Notes: a model not told the origin generated them from the letters alone. A stretch of DNA of 64,000 nt from Caulobacter sp048541825 (GCF_048541825.1 NZ_CP183332.1:3348001-3412000), one strand, 5' to 3'; shown: positions 33,167-41,420, numbered from the stretch's first letter. Numbers and translations are program-made.

Positions 33167-33724
33167 ATGGCGGATATTAGTGAGCTGGTTGCGGCCCTGC
33201 CCGACAAGACGCTTCTGCTTCTCGACGACGATGCGCCCCTGCGCACGCGCCTGGGACGCGCGCTGGAGCAGCGGGGGTTCGTGGTGACCCTGGCCGCCTC
33301 GGTGGCCGAAGCCCTGGCCCTGTTGCGCGCCCACGCCCCCGCCCACGCCGTGCTCGACATGCGACTGGAGGACGGCACGGGACTGAAGGTCGTCGAGGCG
33401 GTGCGCGATGCCCGGCCCGACGCCAAGATCATCATGCTCACCGGCTATGGCAATATCGCCACCGCCGTGGCGGCCGTGAAGGCCGGGGTAGTCGACTACC
33501 TCTCCAAGCCGGCCGACGCCGATGAAGTGGCCCGCGCCCTGCTGGCCGCCAAGGACGCCGCGCCGGTGCCGCCGGACAACCCGATGAGCGCCGACCGCGT
33601 GCGGTGGGAACATATCCAGCGGGTCTATGAGATGTGCGGCCACAACGTGTCAGAGACCGCGCGGCGCCTGAACATGCACCGCCGGACCCTGCAGCGGATC
33701 CTGGCCAAGCGCGCGCCGCGGTAG
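33167..33724 (+). CDS. regA: response regulator RegA/ActR
   Basis: 185 residues. Receiver domain with phospho-Asp D64 (AVLDMRLEDG) and Lys in DYLSKPADADE, a proline-rich linker, and the Fis-type helix-turn-helix SETARRLNMHRRTLQRILAK. MSADRVRWEHIQRVYE before the HTH is highly conserved in RegA/PrrA/ActR. It lies 76 bases after regB. It should control respiratory genes, possibly the cta locus in this window; no site was sought successfully. The gene is followed by an inverted repeat. Confidence 0.95.
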   Translation: MADISELVAALPDKTLLLLDDDAPLRTRLGRALEQRGFVVTLAASVAEALALLRAHAPAHAVLDMRLEDGTGLKVVEAVRDARPDAKIIMLTGYGNIATAVAAVKAGVVDYLSKPADADEVARALLAAKDAAPVPPDNPMSADRVRWEHIQRVYEMCGHNVSETARRLNMHRRTLQRILAKRAPR

Positions 33725-33734
33725 GGGCGAGACA

Positions 33735-33854
33735 ATCCTCCCCCCGACGGGGGAGGTGGTCGCGTAGCGACCGGAGGGGGAAGTGATGCGGAACCCCCGC
33801 TGATACTTCCCTCTCCGTCGCCTGTGGCGACACCTCTCCCATCAGGGAGAGGAT
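33735..33854. repeat. 120-bp intergenic inverted repeat (TCCTCCCCC type)
   Basis: Left arm ATCCTCCCCCCGACGGGGGA with GGTGGTCGCGTAGCGACC; right arm TTCCCTCTCCGTCGCC to ATCAGGGAGAGGAT. The arms pair with each other with mismatches and each forms a hairpin. It fills the gap between convergent regA and the SDR gene and shares layout with 20444-20559. Confidence 0.75.
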
Positions 33855-33861
33855 CTCCAGA

Positions 33862-34647
33862 TCACATCGCCGAAATGCCGCCGTCGACCTTGATCTCGGC
33901 GCCGGTCATGAACTTGCTCTCGTCGCTGGCCAGATAGAGCACGGCGTTGGCGATGTCGTTGGGCTCGCCGATCCGGCCCAGCGGGACCTGCCGCGCCAGC
34001 TTGGCGTGGGCCTCTTCCTTGCCGAACCGGGCGGTAAAGCCGTCGAGGATCGGGGTGTCGATGAAGGTCGGGTGGATCGAGTTCGACCGGATATCCAGCT
34101 TCATCTTGGCGCAGTACAGCGCGATGTTCTTGGACAGCAGCCAGACCGCCGCCTTGGAGGCGTTGTAGGCCGGTGAATTGCCGTTGGCGATCAGGCCGGC
34201 GATCGAGCTCAGATTGATGATCGAGCCCGGCTGATGGGCCCGCATGTGGGTCAGGGCATGCTTGGCGCCCAGGAACACCGAGTCGACATTGACCGACATC
34301 ACCTTCTTCCAGAGGGCGAAATCGAGGCTCTCGATCGGGCCGTCGCCGCCGATGCCTGCATTGTTGACCAGCACCGACAGGCCGCCCATGGCCTCGGTGG
34401 CCTTTTCAAGCACCGCGATCCACTCGTCTTCCTGGGTGACGTCCAGCTCAAAGGCGAAGGCCGTGCCGGCCCCGTGGGCGGCGTTGATCTCGTCAGCGAC
34501 CGCTTGAGCGCCCGCCAGGTTGATGTCAGCCAGGCTGACCTTGGCGCCTTGGCTGGCCAGCATCCGTCCCGCCGCCGCGCCCAGACCCTGGGCCCCACCG
34601 GTGATGAAGGCCTTCTTGCCGGCGACCCGGCCCGTGTTCTGCGCCAT
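33862..34647 (-). CDS. SDR family oxidoreductase
   Basis: 261 residues, classical short-chain dehydrogenase. The cofactor loop is TGGAQGLGAAAGRML; the Asp in LADINLAG favours NAD(H); LVNNAGIGG is the stabilising motif. The catalytic Ser is in INLSSIAGLI and YNASKAA gives Tyr and Lys. The C-terminus has MTGAEIKVDGGISAM. The ATG at 34647 has GGAGG seven bases upstream; an earlier in-frame ATG lies before that site. Such proteins include hydroxysteroid and 3-oxoacyl reductases; the substrate is unknown. Confidence 0.92.
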   Translation of the reverse strand: MAQNTGRVAGKKAFITGGAQGLGAAAGRMLASQGAKVSLADINLAGAQAVADEINAAHGAGTAFAFELDVTQEDEWIAVLEKATEAMGGLSVLVNNAGIGGDGPIESLDFALWKKVMSVNVDSVFLGAKHALTHMRAHQPGSIINLSSIAGLIANGNSPAYNASKAAVWLLSKNIALYCAKMKLDIRSNSIHPTFIDTPILDGFTARFGKEEAHAKLARQVPLGRIGEPNDIANAVLYLASDESKFMTGAEIKVDGGISAM

Positions 34648-34760
34648 TTGGCGTCCTCCCAATTATTCAAACATTAGTTTGAACCGGATGGGAGCGGGGC
34701 GGAAGGGGGAAACGGTGGATCAAATCTGTGAGCACTCGTCCCACAGTGGGCTAGAGCCGC

Positions 34761-35045
34761 TTACCCCGCCGCCCCGTCCATGAACGTCGCCAGCGCCAGA
34801 TCCAGCTCTGTCACGCCATCGGCGTCATGCGTGGTCAGCAGCACCTCGACCCGGTTGTAGACATTGAACCATTCGGGATGGTGATCGAGCTTTTCGGCCA
34901 TCAGGGCCACGCGGGTCATGAAGCCGAAGGCGGCATTGAAATCGGCGAACTTGAACGTCTTGGTGATGGCGTCCTTGTCCGGCGCGGCGCTCCAGCCCGA
35001 AAGCTGCGCAACAGCGGCGGCGGCGCCGATCCGGGGGCGTGACAT
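34761..35045 (-). CDS. phhB: pterin-4a-carbinolamine dehydratase
   Basis: 94 residues, the usual PCD length. The motif KLDHHPEWFNVYNRVEVLLT holds the conserved catalytic histidines (HHPEW) and VELTTHDxxGxTxLD-like end is present as LLTTHDADGVTELD. It recycles the tetrahydropterin cofactor, usually of phenylalanine hydroxylase, and may serve molybdopterin-related functions. It is 33 bases after the HAD gene, probably co-transcribed. Confidence 0.95.
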   Translation of the reverse strand: MSRPRIGAAAAVAQLSGWSAAPDKDAITKTFKFADFNAAFGFMTRVALMAEKLDHHPEWFNVYNRVEVLLTTHDADGVTELDLALATFMDGAAG

Positions 35046-35078
35046 GGCAGGTCCTGACGCGAAGGGGATGATCCCCCT

Positions 35079-35720
35079 TCAGAACGCCAATCCGGTCGCC
35101 TTCGCAAGGTCGGCGAGCAACTGGTCCTCGGTGGTGACCTTGATCGCGGTCATGCCCAGGGCGGCGGCCGGCTTGCAGTTGACGCCCAGGTCGTCGAGAT
35201 AGACGCAGTTTTCCGGCGCGACCTTCAGGGCCTCGCACATCATCAGATAGATGCGTGGATCGGGCTTACGGACCCCGGCCTTGGAGCTTTCGATCACCAC
35301 CGCAAAATGGCTCATGATCTCGCCGACGGCGGCGGCCTTTTCGGCGCTGGAGGCCATGCCCGCCCCGTGACCGGTGGTGACATTGTTGGTGATGCAGCCG
35401 ACCTTGAATTGCGCCTTGCAGGCCAGCATCGCCGCCAGCACCCGGGGTCGCAGATCGCCATACAGCAGCGGCAGGACGTCGGCGCCGCGCACCGCATGGC
35501 CCAGTCGCGTGGCCTCTTCCAGAAACAAGGCGTCAAAACCCGCCGCGTCGATCTCGGACCGTTCGAACCGCGCCCAGGCATTGGTGTCGGGATCGGTTGA
35601 ATTGACCGTGCGGATGAAGTCGGTCGGCAGGCCCCGCTGCGTCTCGTAGCGGCGGAAAGCCTCGAACGGCGAGGTTGTGAAGACACCGCCGAAATCCCAG
35701 ATCACCGCCTCGATCGCCAT
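35079..35720 (-). CDS. HAD-IA family hydrolase
   Basis: 213 residues. The nucleophile motif is VIWDFGGVFTTSPF (DxG rather than DxD, as in the ACAD10/epoxide-hydrolase N-terminal-like HAD group), motif II is CITNNV, the Lys is in SSKAGVRKPDPRIY and motif IV is VYLDDLGVNCKPA. Lack of the second Asp in motif I suggests it may not be a simple phosphatase. The ATG at 35720 has GAGGGCGG upstream. Substrate unknown. Confidence 0.85.
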   Translation of the reverse strand: MAIEAVIWDFGGVFTTSPFEAFRRYETQRGLPTDFIRTVNSTDPDTNAWARFERSEIDAAGFDALFLEEATRLGHAVRGADVLPLLYGDLRPRVLAAMLACKAQFKVGCITNNVTTGHGAGMASSAEKAAAVGEIMSHFAVVIESSKAGVRKPDPRIYLMMCEALKVAPENCVYLDDLGVNCKPAAALGMTAIKVTTEDQLLADLAKATGLAF

Positions 35721-35825
35721 GCCGCCCTCAAACAGTTGTTTGATCGACGGTAGGGCGCGGCTCAACGCGAGGCAAGCGCCGCCAAGCTGAAGCTCCGTTC
35801 GCGCGCTGGATGAACCCGCAGGCCG

Positions 35826-35839
35826 TTAACCTTTGTTAA
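35826..35839 (+). promoter_or_regulatory. TTAA-N6-TTAA site before a secreted-protein gene
   Basis: TTAACCTTTGTTAA has the CtrA half-sites but a spacer of six rather than seven bases. It lies 28 bases before the ATG at 35868. It could be a weak CtrA site or chance in a small AT-rich patch. Confidence 0.25.
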
Positions 35840-35867
35840 TGCTTTGCTGCCTGTCCAGGAGCGTTCC

Positions 35868-36326
35868 ATGACCTTGTCCCGTCTCTCCCTCTGTCTCGCC
35901 GCAGCCGGCGCCCTGCTCGCCGGCGCCGCCATGGCTGGAGGTCCCGATCAGGGCTTGAGGGGCGGTCCGCCGGTGTCGCGACCTGGACTGCCGCTGGATC
36001 CGGAACTGCTGCCGCCCAACACCGGGCCCGGCGATTGCGTGACCCGGCGGGTTACCGGGCCCAGGGGCGCCTATCGCTGGGACCGTGTGGAATGCGACAC
36101 CGAACGCGGCCGGACCGACTTTGACCCGTGGGGTTATGGCCACCGACCGCTCGAGGTCGAGACCCTGCCGGCCCATCACGCCGAGCGCTACAGCGACGGC
36201 TACGATCCGCGCGCCGACGGTCGGCAGGAAGACCGTTATGGCCCTGGCCCCTCGCGATTCAGGGCGTACCGGGTCGCCGGTCGCGACGCCGACGGCTTCC
36301 TGGTCTGGCCCGGAAAACGACCCTGA
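35868..36326 (+). CDS. hypothetical exported protein
   Basis: 152 residues. The signal peptide (TLSRLSLCLAAAGALLAGA, cleavage near AMAGG) is followed by a hydrophilic, Gly/Pro/Arg-rich mature part with two Cys (GDCVTRRV and VECDTERG) that may form a disulfide. Tyr-rich segments such as YSDGYDPRADGRQEDRYGPG occur. I do not recognise a family. The ATG at 35868 has AGGAG seven bases upstream. Probably periplasmic. Confidence 0.7.
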   Translation: MTLSRLSLCLAAAGALLAGAAMAGGPDQGLRGGPPVSRPGLPLDPELLPPNTGPGDCVTRRVTGPRGAYRWDRVECDTERGRTDFDPWGYGHRPLEVETLPAHHAERYSDGYDPRADGRQEDRYGPGPSRFRAYRVAGRDADGFLVWPGKRP

Positions 36327-36402
36327 CCTTTGACCTGCACCTTGGCCTGAGCCTTGCGGGCGTTCCTTCCCGACGAACCAATTTGGGACGGGGGACCTGA
36401 AC

Positions 36403-36507
36403 ATGCGAACGCCAACCAAGCCATTCTTCAAACGCTACGAACTGATCGCCATCGCCGCCTTCGTGGTGGCCGCCATTGGGATCAGCAGCTTGGGACTCGT
36501 CTACTAG
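36403..36507 (+). CDS. small membrane protein, 34 residues
   Basis: A basic N-terminus (MRTPTKPFFKRYELI) is followed by one hydrophobic helix (about residues 16-34) ending in SSLGLVY. ATG at 36403 has GGGGGAC upstream. It is too short for usual gene calling but has the ribosome-binding site, positive-inside charge and helix of a real small membrane protein. It lies 76 bases after the exported-protein gene on the same strand. Function unknown. Confidence 0.5.
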   Translation: MRTPTKPFFKRYELIAIAAFVVAAIGISSLGLVY

Positions 36508-36592
36508 ACGAGCCTCCGGCCAGGCCTCTCGGCGCCGAAATGGAACAGGACCGCCCGGCCCGCGCCTTGTGCAGGGGCGGGTGGAGGGGTGA

Positions 36593-37048
36593 TCAGAACA
36601 CAGGCTTTGGCCGCCCCCGCCGCTCGCGGAAAAAACCCCGCAGCAGGTCGGCGCTCTCCTGGGCCATCACCCCGCCCGTCACCTCAGGCCGCCAGTGACA
36701 GGTCGGCTGAGCGAAGAAGCGCGGGCCGTGAACCACGGCGCCGCCCTTGGGATCTTCGGCTCCGAACACCACCCGTCCGATCCGCGCATGGCTGATCGCG
36801 CCGGCGCACATGGCGCAGGGCTCCAGAGTCACGACAAGCGTCAGATCGGTCAGCCGATAGTTTTCCAGCTTGGCCGCCACCTGGCGCATCACGGCGATCT
36901 CGGCATGCGCCGTCGGGTCATGGGCGGCGATCGGACCGTTGCCGGCGACGCCCAGGATCTCGCCGCTCTTGGGATCAAGGATCACCGCCCCGACCGGCGT
37001 CTCGCCACGGGCGGCGGCGGCGCGGGCTTCGTCCAGGGCGATGGCCAT
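36593..37048 (-). CDS. tadA: tRNA-specific adenosine deaminase
   Basis: 151 residues from the first ATG. TadA deaminates A34 to inosine in tRNA-Arg(ACG). Zinc and catalytic motifs are HAEIAVMRQ (HAE) and TLEPCAMCAGAISHARI (PCxxC). The N-terminus from ATG, MAIALDEARAAAARGETPVGA, starts later than in E. coli. Translation may start at ATT at 37084, preceded by GGAGGG seven bases upstream, adding SDPLRLTDEAA; see findings. It is divergent from the pseudouridine synthase gene. Confidence 0.93.
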   Translation of the reverse strand: MAIALDEARAAAARGETPVGAVILDPKSGEILGVAGNGPIAAHDPTAHAEIAVMRQVAAKLENYRLTDLTLVVTLEPCAMCAGAISHARIGRVVFGAEDPKGGAVVHGPRFFAQPTCHWRPEVTGGVMAQESADLLRGFFRERRGRPKPVF

Positions 37049-37296
37049 GGCGGCTTCATCGGTCAGGCGCAGAGGATCGGAAATGGTCTAGCCCTCCATG
37101 GCCAGCAAGGTGATTTGGCAGGCCTGAAGACAGCGAAGCCGCGGCGCAGACTTCAGGGTCGCCTCGAAGATCACAGACTTTCAGTAGGTCATTTTCAGAA
37201 CGGCGCAAACGCCGCAACCTTGATCCTGACCGCGTTCGGTGCGCATTTGCCGCTCAGCCCATCGAGAGATGCGCCCTGCCCTTCGAAGGACCGACC

Positions 37297-38721
37297 ATGA
37301 ACGACCTGCCCCCCAACACGCCCCACGACCCTCTGTACGAGCCCGGCCACGACGGCGACCTCGACGATCCGTCGACGGGCGAGCGCGTCGCCAAGGCCCT
37401 GGCCCGCGCGGGTGTGGCCTCGCGGCGCGAGGTCGAGCGGCTGATCGAGGCCGGTCGCGTCGCCATTAATGGCAAGGTTCTGACCACCCCGGCGGTGAAG
37501 GTGGGTCCCGGCGACTTCCTGACCGTCGACGGCAAGCTGGTGGCCGAACGCGAGCCGACGCGGCTGTTCCGCTACAACAAGCCCACCGGTCTGATGACCA
37601 CCCACAACGATCCCAAGGAACGCCCGACGGTGTTCCAGGCCCTGCCGCGCGAGCTGCCGCGGCTGATCTCGGTGGGACGCCTCGACCTGAACTCCGAAGG
37701 CCTGCTGCTGCTGACCAATGACGGCGAGCTGTCGCGCAAGCTGGAAGCCCCCAACAATGGCTGGGTGCGCCGCTATCGCGTCCGCGCCTTTGGCCATACC
37801 GATCAGGCGCGGCTGGACCGGCTGCAAGACGGCGTCACCATCGAGGGCGTGCGCTATGGCCCGATCGAAGCCAAGCTCGACAAGGCCCAGGACAAGGCTG
37901 GCGGCGGCAAGAACATCTGGATCACCATCTCGCTGACCGAGGGCAAGAACCGGGAAATCCGCCGTGTGCTCGAGCACCTGGACCTGAAGGTCAATCGCCT
38001 GATCCGCCTGTCCTATGGCCCGTTCGCCCTGGCCACCCTGACGCCCGGCCAGGTGGAAGAAGTGGGCCCCCGGGTGATCCGCGAGCTGCTGGCCGGACTG
38101 GTGGCCGAGGAAGACATGCCCACCGGCGACAAGCCGCAGTTCATGGGCGTGGCCGATCCCCTGCACGCCCCAGGCACCGCCAAGGGCGGCGAACTGCAGC
38201 GCCGGGCCATCAAGTCCGCGCCCCTGCCCAAGGTTCTCGAGCCGGGTGAGCGGACGCTGGAAAAGCCGGTCTACAAGGCCGGCTGGGCCAAGCCGAAGAA
38301 GAAGGTCGTCATCGCCGGCGTCAAGCCGATCAAGCGCGCGCCCAAGTCCATCGAGAGCAAGATGATCGGCCCCAAGCCGGACCATCTCGCCCCGCGTGGG
38401 GCCAAGGCCGCGACGGGCCCCAAGTCGTTCGGGGCCAAGGCGGCGGGCGGCGTGACCGGGGCCAGGTCCTTCGACAAGGCGGCGGGCGGCAAGCCCTCAG
38501 CGGCGAAGCCGGCGCGCGCCGGCGACTTCGCCGCCCGTTCAGCTGAACCGGGCAAGACAGGCGCGAAGGCGTTCACCAGGCCCGCGAGCGCGGGCGGCAA
38601 GCCCTTCAGCAAGCCCGGCGCAAAGCCGGCCGCCGAAAAGTCGTCCCGCTCGGCCCCCGCCGCGTTCGAGACCAGGCCGGGCGCGCCGCGTCCGTACAAG
38701 GGCCCCAAGAAGCCGCGCTAG
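37297..38721 (+). CDS. RluB-type 23S rRNA pseudouridine synthase with long basic tail
   Basis: 474 residues. The S4 RNA-binding domain (GERVAKALARAGVASRREVERLI, with GRVAINGKVL) is followed by the RsuA/RluB catalytic domain: the Asp in VGRLDLNSEGLLLLTNDGEL, then NREIRRVLEHLDLKVNRLIR. The last about 190 residues are Lys/Ala/Gly/Pro-rich with repeats like GAKAAGG and SAGGKPFSKPGAKPA, likely disordered and RNA-binding. Many alphaproteobacterial homologues carry such tails. AAGGA lies six bases before the ATG. Confidence 0.93.
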   Translation: MNDLPPNTPHDPLYEPGHDGDLDDPSTGERVAKALARAGVASRREVERLIEAGRVAINGKVLTTPAVKVGPGDFLTVDGKLVAEREPTRLFRYNKPTGLMTTHNDPKERPTVFQALPRELPRLISVGRLDLNSEGLLLLTNDGELSRKLEAPNNGWVRRYRVRAFGHTDQARLDRLQDGVTIEGVRYGPIEAKLDKAQDKAGGGKNIWITISLTEGKNREIRRVLEHLDLKVNRLIRLSYGPFALATLTPGQVEEVGPRVIRELLAGLVAEEDMPTGDKPQFMGVADPLHAPGTAKGGELQRRAIKSAPLPKVLEPGERTLEKPVYKAGWAKPKKKVVIAGVKPIKRAPKSIESKMIGPKPDHLAPRGAKAATGPKSFGAKAAGGVTGARSFDKAAGGKPSAAKPARAGDFAARSAEPGKTGAKAFTRPASAGGKPFSKPGAKPAAEKSSRSAPAAFETRPGAPRPYKGPKKPR

Positions 38722-38751
38722 GCTTTAGCGCCGTCGACCCTTGGGCTGGCG

Positions 38752-39726
38752 CTAGATCGTGGCCGGGTCGCGGCTGCCGAACCAGCGGGTGACGATCGGC
38801 CAGCGCACCACCGCTTCGGCCAGCAGGGCGTAGCCGGCCCCGATCACCACCGCGCCGACCAGTGAGGTCAGCTCGAACGGATGCGGCGTCTCGGGGGTCA
38901 GGGACAGGGGGCGTAGCAGCAGCAGGATGACGATGTTGTTGGCCGCGTGGGCGCCGATCGCCAGCTCGATGCCGCCGGTACGCAGGGTCATCCAGGTCAG
39001 GCCCGCGCCCATGGCCGCCCGGATCAGGAAGGCTCCGGGATTGGGGTCAAAGTGGATCAGCGCGAACAGCAGGCCATTGACCGCCATCAGGATCGCCGGA
39101 CTGCGCGTGAACGCGCCGGCGTGCTTCAACAGCCAGCCCCGGAACACGATCTCCTCGGCGGCGGCGGCGATCACCAGCAGCATGATGGCGAAGCCGGCAT
39201 AGGTGGCGCGCCCGACGGTTGTCGAGGCCAAGGCCAGGATCGGCGGCGTCGGTGCGCCCGCGCCCAGACTGGCGGCGGCGATCACCAGCGCCACCATGAC
39301 CACGCCCACCAGAACCAGCCCCGCAACCAGCAGGCGGGTGCGAAAGACGCCGCCCGCGACGGCATAGCGACGGATCGGCCGATGGCTCAGCCCGGCGCTC
39401 ACCGCGACGAAGGCCAGGGCGGCGGCGCCATTGACCCCGGCCAGGACCGACAGCAGGAACAGCGAAGCCAGACCCTCGGTCTCGGCCCGGGCCGGCTGGT
39501 CGAACACGGAAAACAGCGCGGCGGCGGCCGGCGCACCGTCCAGGCCGCTGACCACCACCATCACCAGCAGGCAGGCCGAGGCCGCGCCCAGCACGGCGGC
39601 GGCGACGGCGGCCAGCACGCCTACCGGGACTGCGACGGCCAGACGGCGCGCGTCGCGATCATAGGGCGTCAGGTCGGCGAGAAACCTCGACTCCCGCATC
39701 GCTTCGAAGATCGCCGCCATCGCCAT
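38752..39726 (-). CDS. CPBP family intramembrane metalloprotease
   Basis: About 324 residues with eight or so membrane helices. The catalytic EExxxR motif is AAAEEIVFRGWLLKHAG, followed by LFALIHFDPNPGAFL (second His) and IGAHAANNIVILLL (HxxxN). This is the CPBP (Abi/CAAX-like) protease domain in the last two-thirds; the first third is an unrelated membrane region. The start is uncertain: ATG at 39726 and 39720 both read MA(MA)AIFEAMRES. A longer frame overlaps rsmD and is rejected. Substrate unknown. Confidence 0.85.
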   Translation of the reverse strand: MAMAAIFEAMRESRFLADLTPYDRDARRLAVAVPVGVLAAVAAAVLGAASACLLVMVVVSGLDGAPAAAALFSVFDQPARAETEGLASLFLLSVLAGVNGAAALAFVAVSAGLSHRPIRRYAVAGGVFRTRLLVAGLVLVGVVMVALVIAAASLGAGAPTPPILALASTTVGRATYAGFAIMLLVIAAAAEEIVFRGWLLKHAGAFTRSPAILMAVNGLLFALIHFDPNPGAFLIRAAMGAGLTWMTLRTGGIELAIGAHAANNIVILLLLRPLSLTPETPHPFELTSLVGAVVIGAGYALLAEAVVRWPIVTRWFGSRDPATI

Positions 39727-39853
39727 CGTGTTTTCTGACACCCCTGTTCTTGGAGCGACTAAGAGAGCGCCCATCAAAACTTGTAAAGCGTCCGGCTTGC
39801 CGTGGCCCCACAACAGCGGCACACACGCCGATCCAGACAGGGATTGCAGCTCA

Positions 39854-40420
39854 ATGCGCATCGTTTCCGGCCAGTATCGCGGCAAGGCCATCGTCGCCCC
39901 GCCCGGCGACGCCACCCGGCCGACCTCCGACCGCGCAAGGCAGGCGGTGTTCAACATCCTGGAGCACGCCGCCTGGGCGCCGGAGCTGCACGGCGCGCGC
40001 GTGGTCGACCTGTTCGCCGGCTCGGGCGCCCTGGGACTGGAGGCCCTGTCGCGCGGCGCGGCTTTCTGCCTGTTTGTCGAGACCGCTGATCCGGCGCGCG
40101 GCGCGATCCGCGAGAACATCGACGCCATGAATCTGTTCGGGGTCACCCGCGTGCATCGTCGCGACGCGACAGACCTTGGCCTGCCGCCGTCCAGCGTGGG
40201 CGCGCCGTTCGACATCGCCTTCCTGGATCCGCCCTACGCCAAGGGCCTGGGCGAGAAGGCCCTGGCCCAGCTGCTGGCCCATGGCTGGCTGAAGCCCGGC
40301 GCCATCGTGATGTTCGAGCGCGGCCGTGACGAGCCCGAGCCGGCCACGCCCGGCTTCACGGTCTTGGACACGCGCGACTATGGCGCCGCGCGTGTCCTGT
40401 TCCTCAAGGTCGCCGAGTAG
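39854..40420 (+). CDS. rsmD: 16S rRNA (guanine(966)-N(2))-methyltransferase
   Basis: 188 residues. MRIVSGQYRGKAIVAPPG, RPTSDRARQAVFNIL and VVDLFAGSGALGLEALSRGA (SAM site) are the RsmD pattern; the catalytic motif is FLDPPYAKG. It methylates G966 of 16S rRNA. The ATG at 39854 is the family start; an upstream frame reaching 39728 is not conserved. It ends directly at the convergent YjhX gene, with no gap. Confidence 0.96.
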   Translation: MRIVSGQYRGKAIVAPPGDATRPTSDRARQAVFNILEHAAWAPELHGARVVDLFAGSGALGLEALSRGAAFCLFVETADPARGAIRENIDAMNLFGVTRVHRRDATDLGLPPSSVGAPFDIAFLDPPYAKGLGEKALAQLLAHGWLKPGAIVMFERGRDEPEPATPGFTVLDTRDYGAARVLFLKVAE

Positions 40421-40696
40421 CTACCAGCCGCGCACGGTGACGCGGTTGTCCAGCTGCGACCTCAGGCTGACGGCGCCCTCCCGCGTGATGCGGTAGGGGC
40501 CGCCGCCGCTACTGGCGATCAGTCGCCGTTTCTTCAGCGCCTTGAAGACGCTCAGGGAGCAGTCGCCCAGCCGCCAGCCTTCTCGGGTGATGCAGTCGAC
40601 GTCGACAAGGCGGCCATGGTCGTCGCGTACGGGTTCGATACGGGCGCCCTGCGCCAGGGCGTGCAGCGTGCGTTGCTGCGCTTTGGAGATGTTCAA
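40421..40696 (-). CDS. YjhX family (UPF0386) protein
   Basis: 91 residues. MNISKAQQRTLHALAQGARI, VDCITREGWRLGDCSLSVFKALKKRRLI, GGGPYRITREG and LRSQLDNR match the E. coli YjhX family over the whole length. The fold should be a small winged helix. E. coli YjhX has been proposed as a toxin paired with YjhQ; no acetyltransferase partner is adjacent here, so it may be a housekeeping homologue. The gene abuts convergent rsmD. Confidence 0.88.
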   Translation of the reverse strand: MNISKAQQRTLHALAQGARIEPVRDDHGRLVDVDCITREGWRLGDCSLSVFKALKKRRLIASSGGGPYRITREGAVSLRSQLDNRVTVRGW

Positions 40697-40989
40697 GGAG
40701 ATTGTCCGAGGATCGAGGCGTGGGAACGCAAACCCCCGGATCTCGAAAAGACCCGCTCATTCTCGGAGTGCGGACACGACTGCGCGCATCCGCAGGGGCT
40801 GCGGACGGATCAGGGCCTGATCGACTTGCGAACCGGAGGGTTCGGAGCCTGTTAGGCCCGGGCCTCGCTTACAATCTCGGACATAAAACCACCGTTGGAG
40901 TGACGCGCCATCCTAGCTCCAGGATGCCGAAACTCAAGCGCATCCCATGGCCGCCCGGCCCGGTGAAGGCCGTGGACGAGCGGGATGGA
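40697..40989. other. gene-free stretch
   Basis: This 293-base region upstream of the YjhX gene and downstream of the FliL-like gene has only short frames without ribosome-binding sites. It should hold the YjhX promoter on the minus strand. I see no RNA gene, repeat or clear promoter. Confidence 0.5.
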
Positions 40990-41397
40990 TCAGTTCATGA
41001 GCGCCGAGCCCAGCAGCACCCGGCTGCCGGACTTGCCCAGCACCTTGTCGGCGGTCTTCTGCATTTCCCGCGACAGGTAGTCGACATCCGGCGGATCGCC
41101 GCGCCGCATGCCTGAAGCATAGGTCATCAGCACCTGGGCGAAAGCGGCCCGCAGGCGCGGCTCGGACTGCTGAGCGCGCTCCATCAACTTGGGATCCTTG
41201 GCCTCGATGCCGGCCTCAAGGGTCAGCACGCCGCGTCGCCCATCGCGCCGCAGGGCGACGGCGGTCAGGGGCTTGAAGGCGAAATAGGTCACCGCCGGCT
41301 TGTCCTCCTTCTTTGGAGCACTGGCCAGGGCCGGGGCCGGCGCAGCCATCAGGGCGCTGGCGAAAACGAACGGTAGGAGGGTCAGGGCGCGACGCAT
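40990..41397 (-). CDS. FliL-like exported protein
   Basis: 135 residues. A signal peptide (MRRALTLLPFVFASALMAAP, cleavage near APALASA) precedes a domain with TYFAFKPLTAVAL, GVLTLEAGIEAKDPKLMERAQQSEPRLRAAFAQVLM and VLGKSGSRVLLGSALMN. The order of strands, the P-R-L-R-xA segment and the end VLLGSxMxN resemble the C-terminal part of FliL, the flagellar basal-body protein. FliL normally has an N-terminal anchor; here a cleavable signal is as likely. The flagellin-sugar genes lie next door on the other strand. Confidence 0.6.
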   Translation of the reverse strand: MRRALTLLPFVFASALMAAPAPALASAPKKEDKPAVTYFAFKPLTAVALRRDGRRGVLTLEAGIEAKDPKLMERAQQSEPRLRAAFAQVLMTYASGMRRGDPPDVDYLSREMQKTADKVLGKSGSRVLLGSALMN

Positions 41398-41420
41398 GCG
41401 GTATGCTTAGCCCGACGTGG

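Noticed and set aside
40924..41115. Plus-strand frame starting MPKLKRIPWPPGP
   Set aside because: Begins with a plausible start but quickly becomes antisense to the FliL-like gene, with no ribosome-binding site and no domain.
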